From Paenibacillus sp. FSL A5-0031 (GTDB lineage Bacteria > Bacillota > Bacilli > Paenibacillales > Paenibacillaceae): a stretch of 64,000 bases of DNA. This document shows positions 16,781 through 24,988 of this stretch, piece after piece. The notes beneath the pieces are model-generated. The model had not been told where the DNA came from. It ran no database searches and saw nothing but the letters and a program-made list of their open reading frames with translations. The stretch's first letter is position 1, and every line of letters begins with the position of its first letter. The translations under genes and the position numbers were made by a program. Where the stretch lies: positions 558,001 through 622,000 of the forward strand of contig NZ_MRTD01000001.1 in NCBI RefSeq assembly GCF_001956295.1. Direction: 5' to 3'.

Positions 16781-18526
16781 ATGAAAACGCTGTTACGTTT
16801 GATGATTTATGTAAGACCGAGTGCCAAATGGGTATTTACAGCGGTTATCATTATGATTTTTGCGACGATATTCGATTTGGTAGCTCCTTGGGTATTAGCC
16901 AAAATATTTGACGAAGGAATCGGAAAAAGCAATATGTCCGTCGTGATCGGATTAACACTTGCTTTAGCAGGCATTCAAGCTTTAAAGAGCTTAGGCATGT
17001 TTATACAAGGTTATTCCCAAGAGCTAGTCGGTCAAAATGTCGTATTTAAACTCCGGAAAGAGCTTTATGAGCATTTGCAGCGTTTATCATTTTCTTATTA
17101 TGACCGTGCGCAGACGGGTCAGCTCATGTCCAGAATGACTGGGGATATTGATGCGGTAAAAAACTTTGTCGGGTTTGGAGCGATGAATCTATTTACTGGC
17201 ATGCTGACATTTATCGGAACGACGATTTTCATGATGACGATGCAATGGAAAGTAACTTTAATCAGCTTAATTACAATTCCTTTTATTTTGCTCGTGTTAT
17301 TTCGCTTTAACCACAAAGTAGGACCAGCTTGGTCCAATATTCGCGAACAAATGGGGCGTTTAACGACTACGCTTCAAGAAAATATTTCAGGCATTCGAGT
17401 TGTCAAATCATTTGCAACCGAGAATGTAGAACAACGAAAATTCGCTGAGCGAAATGAGCAAAATTTCGATACAAATATGGACCGGGCAAGGCTTGAGGCA
17501 AAAGCATTTCCGCTCATGGGCTTTTACGGAGGACTCACGTTTGTTTTGATGATCTGGATCGGTGCTATTTTTGTTGCTCGGGAAGAGATGTCGATTGGTA
17601 CCTTCATGGCGTTTCAATGGTACACATGGGGCATTATTTGGCCGCTGAATATGCTAGGCTGGCAAATTAATATTTTCCAGCAAGCGATTAAAGCAGCTCC
17701 ACGGGTATTTGAAGTACTGGACACACCGGTTGATATTCAAACCCCTGAACAAGCGATAAATACGGACGGAATGCACGGTAATGTCGTTTTTGATCGCGTA
17801 ACATTCTTCTTCTCCGATCAGGATTTAGCGAAGGATAAGCCGATATTGGATGAGGTTTCTTTCCAAGTGAAGCAAGGTGAGGTGATCGGTGTACTCGGTG
17901 CCACGGGTTCAGGAAAAAGCAGTCTAATTGGCTTGCTTTCTCGTTATTATGATGTGTCCGGTGGCAGTGTACTCATTGATGGTGTAGATGTGCGGGAATA
18001 TGAGCTTGATGGACTGCGGCGAAGCATAGGAATTGTACCGCAAGAGACCTTCTTGTTCTCAGCATCGATTAGAGATAATATCGCCTACGGTCATCCGGAT
18101 GCAACGCAGGAGCAAATTGAGGAGGCAGCACGCAAATCGCAAATCCATTCCTTCATCGAAAGCATGCCGAATGGCTACGATACACGAATCGGTGAGCGGG
18201 GTGTCGGGCTCTCTGGCGGACAAAGACAACGCGTGGCGCTTGCTCGTGCGATTTTAATGGATCCGCCAATTCTAGTATTGGATGAAGCGACAGCGAGTGT
18301 AGATACAGCAACAGAATCAGCTATTCATGAAGCTTTATTAGAAGTCATGAAAGGTCGTACGACATTTATAATCGCGCAGCGGCTTTCCTCGATTCAGCAT
18401 GCGGACCGTATTATTGTACTTGAAAATGGCCATGTGGCTGAAGAAGGCACACATAAAGAACTAAACGAAGGCAGTGGCTTTTTCCGTCAATTGTTCGATA
18501 GACAGAAGCAAATTGCACATCAATAG
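16781..18526 (+). CDS. Heterodimeric multidrug ABC exporter, subunit 1 (BmrC/YheI-like)
   Basis: A 581-aa half-transporter: six transmembrane helices in about residues 1-310, then a nucleotide-binding domain with Walker A GATGSGKSS, signature LSGGQRQRVALARA and Walker B LVLDEATASVD. The switch histidine is replaced by Gln (IAQRLSS), a feature of the YheI/BmrC side of heterodimers. The ATG at 16781 follows GGGGAAGGGG, immediately after the attenuator. It is co-transcribed with subunit 2 (16 bp apart). It probably exports drugs, with expression induced by translation inhibitors through the attenuator. Confidence 0.85.
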   Translation: MKTLLRLMIYVRPSAKWVFTAVIIMIFATIFDLVAPWVLAKIFDEGIGKSNMSVVIGLTLALAGIQALKSLGMFIQGYSQELVGQNVVFKLRKELYEHLQRLSFSYYDRAQTGQLMSRMTGDIDAVKNFVGFGAMNLFTGMLTFIGTTIFMMTMQWKVTLISLITIPFILLVLFRFNHKVGPAWSNIREQMGRLTTTLQENISGIRVVKSFATENVEQRKFAERNEQNFDTNMDRARLEAKAFPLMGFYGGLTFVLMIWIGAIFVAREEMSIGTFMAFQWYTWGIIWPLNMLGWQINIFQQAIKAAPRVFEVLDTPVDIQTPEQAINTDGMHGNVVFDRVTFFFSDQDLAKDKPILDEVSFQVKQGEVIGVLGATGSGKSSLIGLLSRYYDVSGGSVLIDGVDVREYELDGLRRSIGIVPQETFLFSASIRDNIAYGHPDATQEQIEEAARKSQIHSFIESMPNGYDTRIGERGVGLSGGQRQRVALARAILMDPPILVLDEATASVDTATESAIHEALLEVMKGRTTFIIAQRLSSIQHADRIIVLENGHVAEEGTHKELNEGSGFFRQLFDRQKQIAHQ

Positions 18527-18541
18527 AAGAGAGGTGAAAAC

Positions 18542-20350
18542 ATGAGTCAAGTGGAGTGGGATATGGATTCTGATGTAGAAGAGAAGCCATTTAATGGGAA
18601 ATACATGCGGCGTATGCTTCAATATCTTATCCCGTATCGCAAATTAATGACGTGGGTCATTATTATAGTGCTTATTAATATGTTATTAAGCTTATCCGAG
18701 CCAATTATTCTTGCATATATCATCGATAAAGGGATAAACCAAAAAGATTATTCGGTTATCCATGTATTAGGCGCTATTCTTCTGGGCGTTAAGCTAATAG
18801 GCTGGTTGTTTAGCTATATGCATACCAGATGGATTAATTTTACAGGTCAACGTATTTTGTTTGATCTTCGTCAGCAATTATTTAATCATTTGCAAACCTT
18901 GTCCTTTCGTTTTTTTGATGGACGTCCCGCTGGTAAAATTATGTCCAGAATTACGAATGATACAAATGCAATTGGCGAGCTAATCAACGGCGGTTTGATA
19001 ACGATGGTGATGGAGGTTACGCATTTACTTGGCATCGTCATTATTTTGATCTGGATGGATTGGCAGCTTGCTTTGCTCTCATTTATTATGATGCCGCTGC
19101 TCTATTTCATCGTTGCAAAGCTCCGTCCAAAAATTGAAGGCTCATGGTCGCGTTCACGCTCAACGATGTCATCGATTAACGGTAATGTGAACGAAACGAT
19201 ACAGGGTATTCGTGTCATTCAAGCCTTCTCACGCCAGCGGACAAATAATGAGCGATTTGAAGGCATAAATACCCGCAACAAAGGCGCATTTATGCGAGCA
19301 ATTACATTGGAATCGACTGTATATCCACTGGTTGAAATGATCGGAATGCTGGGCACCTGTATCGTAGTTTGGTTCGGAGCGACGAAGGTCATTGAAGGCG
19401 CGCTTACGCTTGGCTTCATTATGGCGTTCATTAATTATTTATGGCGCTTCTGGGGGCCGCTGAGCGCCTTATCCAAGGTGTATAGCCAGCTGTTGTCAGC
19501 TATGGCTTCTGCCGAGCGTATTTTTGAAGTGCTGGATACCGATCCAGAGGTAAAAAATAGCAAGCATGCTTTAGAACTGCCGCAGGTTCGCGGTGAGGTT
19601 GAGTTTGATAATGTTTCGTTTCGATATGAGGAAAATAAACCTGATGTGCTTCATAACGTTTCATTTCTCGTTAAGCCCGGGCAAAGAGTAGCTTTAGTCG
19701 GGCCAACCGGCGCTGGAAAAAGCACGATCGTTAATCTCTTGATGCGCTTCTACGATGCTACTGACGGTACCGTGCGAATCGACGGGATGGACATCAAGCA
19801 GGCAACGCTCGAATCTCTACGCAAGCAAATGGGAATCGTGCTTCAGGATTCATTTATTTTTGCGGGTACGGTAGAAGAGAACTTGCGTTATGGCAACGAC
19901 CATGCAACAGAGGAAGAGCTGCTTAGAGCAGCCGAGAGCGTAAGGCTAGACCGCGTTGTAAGCAAATTGTCAGATGGGTATCAAACGCAGCTGGAGGAGC
20001 GAGGCTCAAAACTCTCGGTAGGCCAAAGGCAATTGCTCGCTTTCGGCCGTGTATTGCTATCAGATCCCGGCATACTCATATTAGACGAGGCTACTTCCAG
20101 CGTTGACATGGAAACAGAGCAGCATATTCAAGAGGCTTTGCACACGCTGCTAGCAGGAAGAACGGCGTTTATTATCGCGCACAGACTATCCACTATTAAG
20201 GATGCTGATCTTATTCTCGTCATCGAGAACGGAAGAGTAGCCGAGCAGGGGTCGCATTCGGAGCTGATGAAGAAAGGCGGCATCTACTCCAATCTTGTTC
20301 TAACACAGCTGTCTATGCAGGAATCTGTTATTTTGCAAACCAGTTCTTAA
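18542..20350 (+). CDS. Heterodimeric multidrug ABC exporter, subunit 2 (BmrD/YheH-like)
   Basis: A 602-aa half-transporter with an N-terminal extension, six transmembrane helices and a nucleotide-binding domain with Walker A GPTGAGKST, Walker B LILDEATSSVD and a canonical switch histidine (IAHRLST). The signature is altered to LSVGQRQ, as is usual for the YheH/BmrD partner. Subunit 1 has the intact signature and lacks the histidine. The asymmetric catalytic sites of the two subunits are complementary. ATG with GAGAGGTG upstream. Confidence 0.88.
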   Translation: MSQVEWDMDSDVEEKPFNGKYMRRMLQYLIPYRKLMTWVIIIVLINMLLSLSEPIILAYIIDKGINQKDYSVIHVLGAILLGVKLIGWLFSYMHTRWINFTGQRILFDLRQQLFNHLQTLSFRFFDGRPAGKIMSRITNDTNAIGELINGGLITMVMEVTHLLGIVIILIWMDWQLALLSFIMMPLLYFIVAKLRPKIEGSWSRSRSTMSSINGNVNETIQGIRVIQAFSRQRTNNERFEGINTRNKGAFMRAITLESTVYPLVEMIGMLGTCIVVWFGATKVIEGALTLGFIMAFINYLWRFWGPLSALSKVYSQLLSAMASAERIFEVLDTDPEVKNSKHALELPQVRGEVEFDNVSFRYEENKPDVLHNVSFLVKPGQRVALVGPTGAGKSTIVNLLMRFYDATDGTVRIDGMDIKQATLESLRKQMGIVLQDSFIFAGTVEENLRYGNDHATEEELLRAAESVRLDRVVSKLSDGYQTQLEERGSKLSVGQRQLLAFGRVLLSDPGILILDEATSSVDMETEQHIQEALHTLLAGRTAFIIAHRLSTIKDADLILVIENGRVAEQGSHSELMKKGGIYSNLVLTQLSMQESVILQTSS

Positions 20351-20364
20351 TGGCATTAAATAAA

Positions 20365-20425
20365 AGAAGAGGGCAAGTCAGGCTAACGCAAAAAATGCGC
20401 TAGCTTGACTCGTCCTCTTTTTTTG
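20365..20425. terminator. Long bidirectional terminator
   Basis: AAGAGG…CAAGTCAGGCTAACGC pairs with GCGCTAGCTTGACTC…CCTCTT around an AAAAAAT loop, then seven T residues. It separates the ABC operon from the convergent recombinase gene, whose stop codon lies inside the stem. Confidence 0.8.
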
Positions 20426-21440
20426 TACGATCGATTGCTTGTGCCATCGTTTTATCCGTTAAATGCGCATAAATTTGCGTCGTTTCCGGCGAAGCATGCC
20501 CAAGCTGCTCTTGGGTTTTGTAGATGTCGTTTCGCAGATAGTAGTCCGTGGCGAAGCTATGTCTGAGCTTATGTACAGATAAGTACGGTTTTCCAAAGCG
20601 CTTGGCATATTTCAGGACCATTTCTTGAATGGCTCGCTTCGTCATGCGCGAACCCTCGTTTTTTCCATTAGCAACAGCCAGAAATAAAGCTTTTTCTCTT
20701 TTTGGCGCCTTGTAACGGAGTTCCCTGAGAGTCAAATAAGCTTGCAAATCCTCAACCGCCTCTTGGCGAAAATATACAGGAGTTTTAAACGTATCGTCAT
20801 TTTTACCTTTGCGATATACATAGGAAAGCTTCTTCTTGAGATCGATATCATCGACGTTCAAATTGACGAGTTCAGATACACGCAAGCCTGAATGTAGAAT
20901 AAAGCTAATGATACATGCATCTCTTATCATATTAAGCTCGTATGCGTAAAGTGCCTGCTTGTTTTTGGCAACATCCGTCCCATAATGCTGTTTAATATAA
21001 GCCATAAATTCGGAAATTTCCTCTTCTTGAAGGAGCTTTCCCTCAAGCTTTGCGGCTGTATCCTTCGGCTTATGAGTACGTTTAATCGTAACCTTTGCCA
21101 TAACATTCCGTTTGAGCAGAGGATAAAACTCCTCATCCTCTGCAATTTGACTTAAATAATGAAATAACGAGCGGAGGGAGGAAAGCTTGCGAGAGATCGT
21201 CGTTTTACTGTTTCGCTCCACTTTATGAGTCGATAAATACATACGGAAGCCATCTATACTGTCCATATGCAGCTTTTCCAGTTCAAGCAAAGCTACGTCT
21301 CTAATAGTTGCAGCTTCAGAAAGACCTTCTGCCATTAACCAGTTAAGAAAGGTTTCATAGTCTCTCATATATTCGACAAGCGATGAAGGAGATAAATCCG
21401 GAAGTTTGTAATTAATAAATTTCTCAATATACCATGGCAT
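20400..21440 (-). CDS. xerS: Tyrosine recombinase, XerS-like
   Basis: A 346-aa phage-integrase-family recombinase from the first ATG. The SAM-like N-terminal core-binding domain begins MPWYIEKFINYKLPDLSPSS, as in XerS, which resolves chromosome dimers as a single recombinase in streptococci and relatives. The catalytic set is present: Arg in SGLRVSELV, Lys in YRKGKNDD, HKLRHSF (His, Arg), LGHASPETTQ and the nucleophile Tyr in IYAHL. The ATG has no ribosome-binding site. The frame continues upstream 20 codons with an XerS-like N-terminus, and AGGAG at 21508-21504 points to a non-AUG start near 21494-21486. A dif-like site lies just upstream. Confidence 0.85.
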   Translation of the reverse strand: MPWYIEKFINYKLPDLSPSSLVEYMRDYETFLNWLMAEGLSEAATIRDVALLELEKLHMDSIDGFRMYLSTHKVERNSKTTISRKLSSLRSLFHYLSQIAEDEEFYPLLKRNVMAKVTIKRTHKPKDTAAKLEGKLLQEEEISEFMAYIKQHYGTDVAKNKQALYAYELNMIRDACIISFILHSGLRVSELVNLNVDDIDLKKKLSYVYRKGKNDDTFKTPVYFRQEAVEDLQAYLTLRELRYKAPKREKALFLAVANGKNEGSRMTKRAIQEMVLKYAKRFGKPYLSVHKLRHSFATDYYLRNDIYKTQEQLGHASPETTQIYAHLTDKTMAQAIDRTKKEDESS

Positions 21441-21540
21441 CGTAGGAAGTTTTTTGTCGAGCTCTTCACGATCTTTTTGTTTAATAATATTGATGGCGAG
21501 TCACTCCTAAAATTAATGGTGCGAATAGTTAACGGCGTTT

Positions 21541-21568
21541 AATAAACATAATAATAATTATGTTAACA
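21541..21568. other. dif-like recombination site upstream of the XerS-type gene
   Basis: Two 11-bp arms, AATAAACATAA (21541-21551) and TTATGTTAACA (21558-21568), flank a 6-bp centre TAATAA. This is the 28-bp layout of bacterial dif sites, and CATAA-6-TTATGTTAA matches the E. coli dif core. It lies about 33 bp upstream of the recombinase ribosome-binding site, as difSL lies next to xerS in lactococci. The stretch 21569-21845 is AT-rich, with no gene or other element seen. Confidence 0.6.
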
Positions 21569-21845
21569 AAATGTAATAATAACCAGATGAATAGTTATAT
21601 TGTAACAATTAGAGTAAGGGGGGACAACGTCATATAAGGGTAATAGGAAAAAAAAAGAATACTCTACTCAGAGACTTCTTCTCATTATGACCCTCATACG
21701 TTGATTATGGTGTTTGGATGTATAAGAATTTATATAATGGTCACTCTAAAAAAAACAAAATAATATCTCAATTATTTTATTTTTTATTTTTGAAACCCAT
21801 TAATAAACAGCCCGTATACCTTTTTATAACTTCATCGTGCTTCAT

Positions 21846-21968
21846 TCCAAAGGGGAGTAGCTGCTACAGTAAAGTCGTCATTACGAGAATCTAACGATCT
21901 CCGGCTTTATTGGCAACTTAACGTTGTTAGCGAGACCTTTGCCACTAGTCGGCAAAGGTCTATTTTTT
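21846..21968 (+). promoter_or_regulatory. yybP-ykoY (Mn2+) riboswitch with terminator
   Basis: Both conserved blocks are present: CAAAGGGGAGTAGC at 21848-21861 and GCGAGACCTTTGCC at 21930-21943, with the intervening CGTCATTACG and CCGGC helices. The last block forms a terminator, GACCTTTGCC with GGCAAAGGTC (21951-21960), then ATTTTTT. Mn2+ binding is known to stabilise the aptamer and prevent termination. The terC gene follows. Confidence 0.92.
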
Positions 21969-22023
21969 GGGTGTAAGCACAAGTTAAATTTACTTATGCA
22001 GAGTCGAAAGGGAGGAATCTTGT

Positions 22024-22821
22024 ATGGATTTTGGTTTGTTAATGGAATATGGATGGGTTCTGCTCATCCTCATTGCAATTGAAGGTTTGCTCGCAGCAGA
22101 CAATGCACTTGTGCTGGCTATCATGGTCAAACATCTGCCGGAGAAAGAACGGAAGAAAGCATTGTTTTATGGCTTAGCAGGGGCATTTGTTTTCAGATTT
22201 GCTTCGTTATTCGCTATTTCCTTTCTGGTTGGAGTATGGCAAGTACAGGCAATTGGCGCGTTGTACTTATTATTCATTGCGCTAAACCATATTTTCCGAA
22301 AAGTCATTTTCAAGAAGCATGTCGATAATGCAACTGAAGACAAAAAAGAAACCAAAAAAGCGAGTGGCTTTTGGTTTACCGTATTGAAGGTAGAAGTTGC
22401 GGATATCGCATTTGCAGTAGATTCTATCTTGGCAGCTGTTGCGCTTGCAATGGCGCTGCCAACGACCAATTTGCCGAAAATAGGCGGAATGGATGGCGGT
22501 CACTTTGCAGTCATCTTTATCGGTGGTTTCATTGGTCTAATCATTATGCGTTTCGCTGCTTCAGCTTTCGTAAAGCTGCTAGAGCGCAAGCCTGGTCTTG
22601 AAGTTGCTGCATTCGTTATCGTAGGTTGGGTAGGCGTCAAGCTGGCTGTTGTCACATTGTCTCACCCTAAACTGGGGATCATTCCAGAATCATTCTCCCA
22701 TTCAGCAGCTTGGAAAATTACCTTCTATGTTGTCCTTGTCCTGATCGCGGTTATAGGTTGGTTCCTATCGAGCGACAAAGAGGAATCCAATGACGGTAAG
22801 GTTGCAACAAATAACAACTAA
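22024..22821 (+). CDS. TerC-family membrane protein (YkoY-like, Mn2+ export)
   Basis: A 265-aa protein with about seven transmembrane helices. The signature acidic pairs are EGLLAADNALVLA near residues 20-32 and VEVADIAFAVDSILA near 125-139, which supply the metal-binding aspartates of TerC/MneA proteins. Members export manganese, some to metallate secreted proteins. The upstream yybP-ykoY riboswitch supports a role in Mn2+ homeostasis. ATG with GGGAGG at 22010-22015. Monocistronic, terminated at 22841. Confidence 0.9.
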   Translation: MDFGLLMEYGWVLLILIAIEGLLAADNALVLAIMVKHLPEKERKKALFYGLAGAFVFRFASLFAISFLVGVWQVQAIGALYLLFIALNHIFRKVIFKKHVDNATEDKKETKKASGFWFTVLKVEVADIAFAVDSILAAVALAMALPTTNLPKIGGMDGGHFAVIFIGGFIGLIIMRFAASAFVKLLERKPGLEVAAFVIVGWVGVKLAVVTLSHPKLGIIPESFSHSAAWKITFYVVLVLIAVIGWFLSSDKEESNDGKVATNNN

Positions 22822-22840
22822 TCTATTTTCATTATAAATT

Positions 22841-22878
22841 AGAAAAAAACTGTTGAGGAAACTCAACAGTTTTTTTCT
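22841..22878 (+). terminator. Rho-independent terminator
   Basis: AAAAAAACTGTTGAG and CTCAACAGTTTTTTT form a near-perfect stem with a GAAA tetraloop. Bases 22879-23126 after it show no recognisable gene or element. Confidence 0.9.
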
Positions 22879-23126
22879 TTTTATTAGTTTTTAAATATTC
22901 CGAATTCCTCTATATCACGTCACAGTAAACCGTTAAGATTGCTTCATTATTTGATTCAGATTTTTGCGATGTTGTAAATTAGTAAATATATGCAATTCTG
23001 CAAATTCGGTTACAATTCCATTTTAACTGTGCTAAACTCAAACGAGTCTGTAGAAGAGTTGCCAATCTTCTTCCAAATTGCGGACAATTTGTATGTACGC
23101 TATAGAAAAAGGAGGTTCATTCTTAA

Positions 23127-23786
23127 ATGATGAACACTAAATTCATACAACATAGTATGGCGCTTATTATTATATTTATGCTGGCATTTTCGGTTCCGCT
23201 CGAAGCTGCTCATGCTGCTCCGCCTGCTACATTAAAGGTAGGAAGCTCAGGACCTGATGTTCCAGATTTGCAATATCGGTTAAAAACGCTAGGTTATTTT
23301 AATAAAGACGTAACTGCTTATTTTGGCACAACAACATTAGAGTCACTCAAACGTTTTCAGAAGGATTTTGGTGTGGCTTCAGACGGCGTCGCAGGCGCAC
23401 AGACCTGGAAAACACTTAAGAGTGTATCCGTGAATCAAGGTGAGCTTGATTTGCTGGCAAGAATTATTTATGCAGAAGCACGTGGCGAATCCTATAAAGG
23501 ACAGGTTGCAGTTGGAGCTGTCGTTATGAATCGATTGGCATCGTCCAGTTTCCCAGATACAGTTAGAGGCGTTATTGAACAGCCGCGAGCATTTACTGCA
23601 GTTGATGATGGGCAATATAATCTTACTCCAAACAAACTTGCCTATCAAGCAGCACAGGAAGCTGTCAAAGGTTATGATCCAACAGGTGGAGCTCTTTATT
23701 ATTTTAATCCAGAGACAGCTACATCAGAATGGATTTGGTCACGCAAGCAAACCGGAAAAATTGGACGTCATATATTTGCAGTATAA
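23127..23786 (+). CDS. sleB: SleB-type spore cortex-lytic enzyme
   Basis: A 219-aa exported cell-wall hydrolase. A signal peptide of about 30 residues ends in AHA-A. A peptidoglycan-binding-1 domain follows (LQYRLKTLGYFN … FGTTTLESLKRFQ), then the Hydrolase_2 (CwlJ/SleB) domain from residue 108, with the catalytic Glu in IIYAEARGES and AVGAVVMNRL. SleB depolymerises spore cortex during germination. It lacks the C-terminal YpeB gene next door that accompanies sleB in Bacillus, so it could be a SleB paralogue. ATG with AAGGAGG upstream. Confidence 0.85.
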   Translation: MMNTKFIQHSMALIIIFMLAFSVPLEAAHAAPPATLKVGSSGPDVPDLQYRLKTLGYFNKDVTAYFGTTTLESLKRFQKDFGVASDGVAGAQTWKTLKSVSVNQGELDLLARIIYAEARGESYKGQVAVGAVVMNRLASSSFPDTVRGVIEQPRAFTAVDDGQYNLTPNKLAYQAAQEAVKGYDPTGGALYYFNPETATSEWIWSRKQTGKIGRHIFAV

Positions 23787-23789
23787 ACA

Positions 23790-23833
23790 AAAGATTCTTA
23801 TCGACAAGGTAACTTGCGATAAGAATCTTTTTG
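23790..23833. terminator. Rho-independent terminator
   Basis: AAAGATTCTTATCG pairs perfectly with CGATAAGAATCTTT around a 13-nt loop, flanked by A- and T-rich sequence. Confidence 0.85.
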
Positions 23834-23938
23834 TATCTGTCAAATTGACCAGCGAGATGTTTTCAAAAAGTTATGCAAACATGTTACAATAAGAAAGATA
23901 GTATCATACTTTTTTTAAACATTCTGGAGGTGCCAACA

Positions 23939-24658
23939 TTGAAAGTTGAAATTTGGTCGGATTATGTATGTCCGTTTTGTTATATAGGAAAAAGGAAGTT
24001 CGAGCTCGCACTTGCAAAATTTGCGCATAAAGACAAGATCGAAATCGTATTCCGCAGTTTTGAGCTAGATCCAAGTGCTGATCCTAATTCAAATATAAGC
24101 ACATACAGCATGCTTGCAACGAAGTATGGAATGAGCGTAGAGAAAGCAAAGGAAACAACAGCTAACGTAGCAGAACAAGCTGCAGCTGTAGGGATCACAT
24201 TCCATTTTGAAGGAACGGTTTCTACAAATACGTTTGACTCACATCGTCTCGTTCACTTTGCTGCTGAGCAGGGCAAGGAAAAGGAACTTTCCGAGAGATT
24301 GTTTAAAGCTTACTTTACAGATGCCGTAAATATCGGGAATCGCGAGCGACTTGTAGAAATCGCTGCTGAAGTTGGCCTTGACACTGCCGCAGCAGCTGCA
24401 ATGCTTGAGTCTAACCAATTCGCTGACAATGTCCGTGGAGAAGAAGAGGAAGGCAGCAAGCTCGGCATACGAGGTGTTCCTTTTTATGTAGTTGATCGTA
24501 AATATGCTGTTTCCGGCGCACAATCGCCTGAGGTGTTTTTGGACACATTAAATAAAGCGTGGGAAGAAAAACATCCAACCTTTATTCAAGTGAATGAAGG
24601 GGACGCTGATGTTACATGTTCGGATGGTTATTGCGTTCCTGATTCATCAAAGTCTTAA
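23939..24658 (+). CDS. FrnE-like DsbA-family oxidoreductase
   Basis: A 239-aa cytoplasmic thioredoxin-fold protein of the FrnE/2-hydroxychromene-carboxylate isomerase group. The redox motif CPFC is at residues 11-14 after a short first strand. The helical insertion spans about 60-160, and the cis-Pro loop is GIRGVPFYVV. A C-terminal CSDGYC pair resembles the extra cysteine motif of FrnE. The TTG at 23939 is chosen because TGGAGGTG lies 7 nt upstream. The frame from 23873 has no ribosome-binding site. Confidence 0.88.
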   Translation: MKVEIWSDYVCPFCYIGKRKFELALAKFAHKDKIEIVFRSFELDPSADPNSNISTYSMLATKYGMSVEKAKETTANVAEQAAAVGITFHFEGTVSTNTFDSHRLVHFAAEQGKEKELSERLFKAYFTDAVNIGNRERLVEIAAEVGLDTAAAAAMLESNQFADNVRGEEEEGSKLGIRGVPFYVVDRKYAVSGAQSPEVFLDTLNKAWEEKHPTFIQVNEGDADVTCSDGYCVPDSSKS

Positions 24659-24682
24659 TAGCTTACGAAGGACGGACATTTC

Positions 24683-24880
24683 ATGGAGGATGCAACTCTC
24701 GGAAGCAACTGTCAAATTGAGCGCATTGGTAAAATCATCGAGTTGTCTATCATGTCTGCTTTTATTTTGATAAATGAAAAACGTATCGAAGTGCCATTAA
24801 CGAAAGTCGCTGAGGGTGTTAGCCTCGGCGACTTTGTTGTCTGGACAGGCAGCAGCTGGAATCGTAAAATGATTGTATAA
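24683..24880 (+). CDS. Small hypothetical protein
   Basis: A 65-aa protein whose C-terminal 50 residues look like a small beta-barrel (ILINEKRIEVPLTK … LGDFVVWTGSSW), reminiscent of OB- or SH3-like folds. The ATG is preceded by GAAGGA. It lies 24 bp after the FrnE-like gene and may be cotranscribed. Family unknown. Confidence 0.5.
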   Translation: MEDATLGSNCQIERIGKIIELSIMSAFILINEKRIEVPLTKVAEGVSLGDFVVWTGSSWNRKMIV

Positions 24881-24890
24881 AAAAACGTAT

Positions 24891-24919
24891 TTGTCGGATT
24901 AGCTTTCACAACTTATAAT
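24891..24919 (+). promoter_or_regulatory. SigA promoter
   Basis: TTGTCG (24891-24896), a 17-bp spacer and a perfect TATAAT (24914-24919) lie 70 bp before the lactonase gene. Confidence 0.65.
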
Positions 24920-24988
24920 AGATAACGGTATAAAAGTCAGAAGCTCGTTAAGAAGCGACGACATGCAAATACTTAGGGGGTTTTAAAC

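Noticed and set aside
23575..23892. Open frame of 105 codons overlapping the sleB 3' end
   Set aside because: It lies in another frame of sleB and runs through the terminator. There is no ribosome-binding site, so it is a shadow frame.
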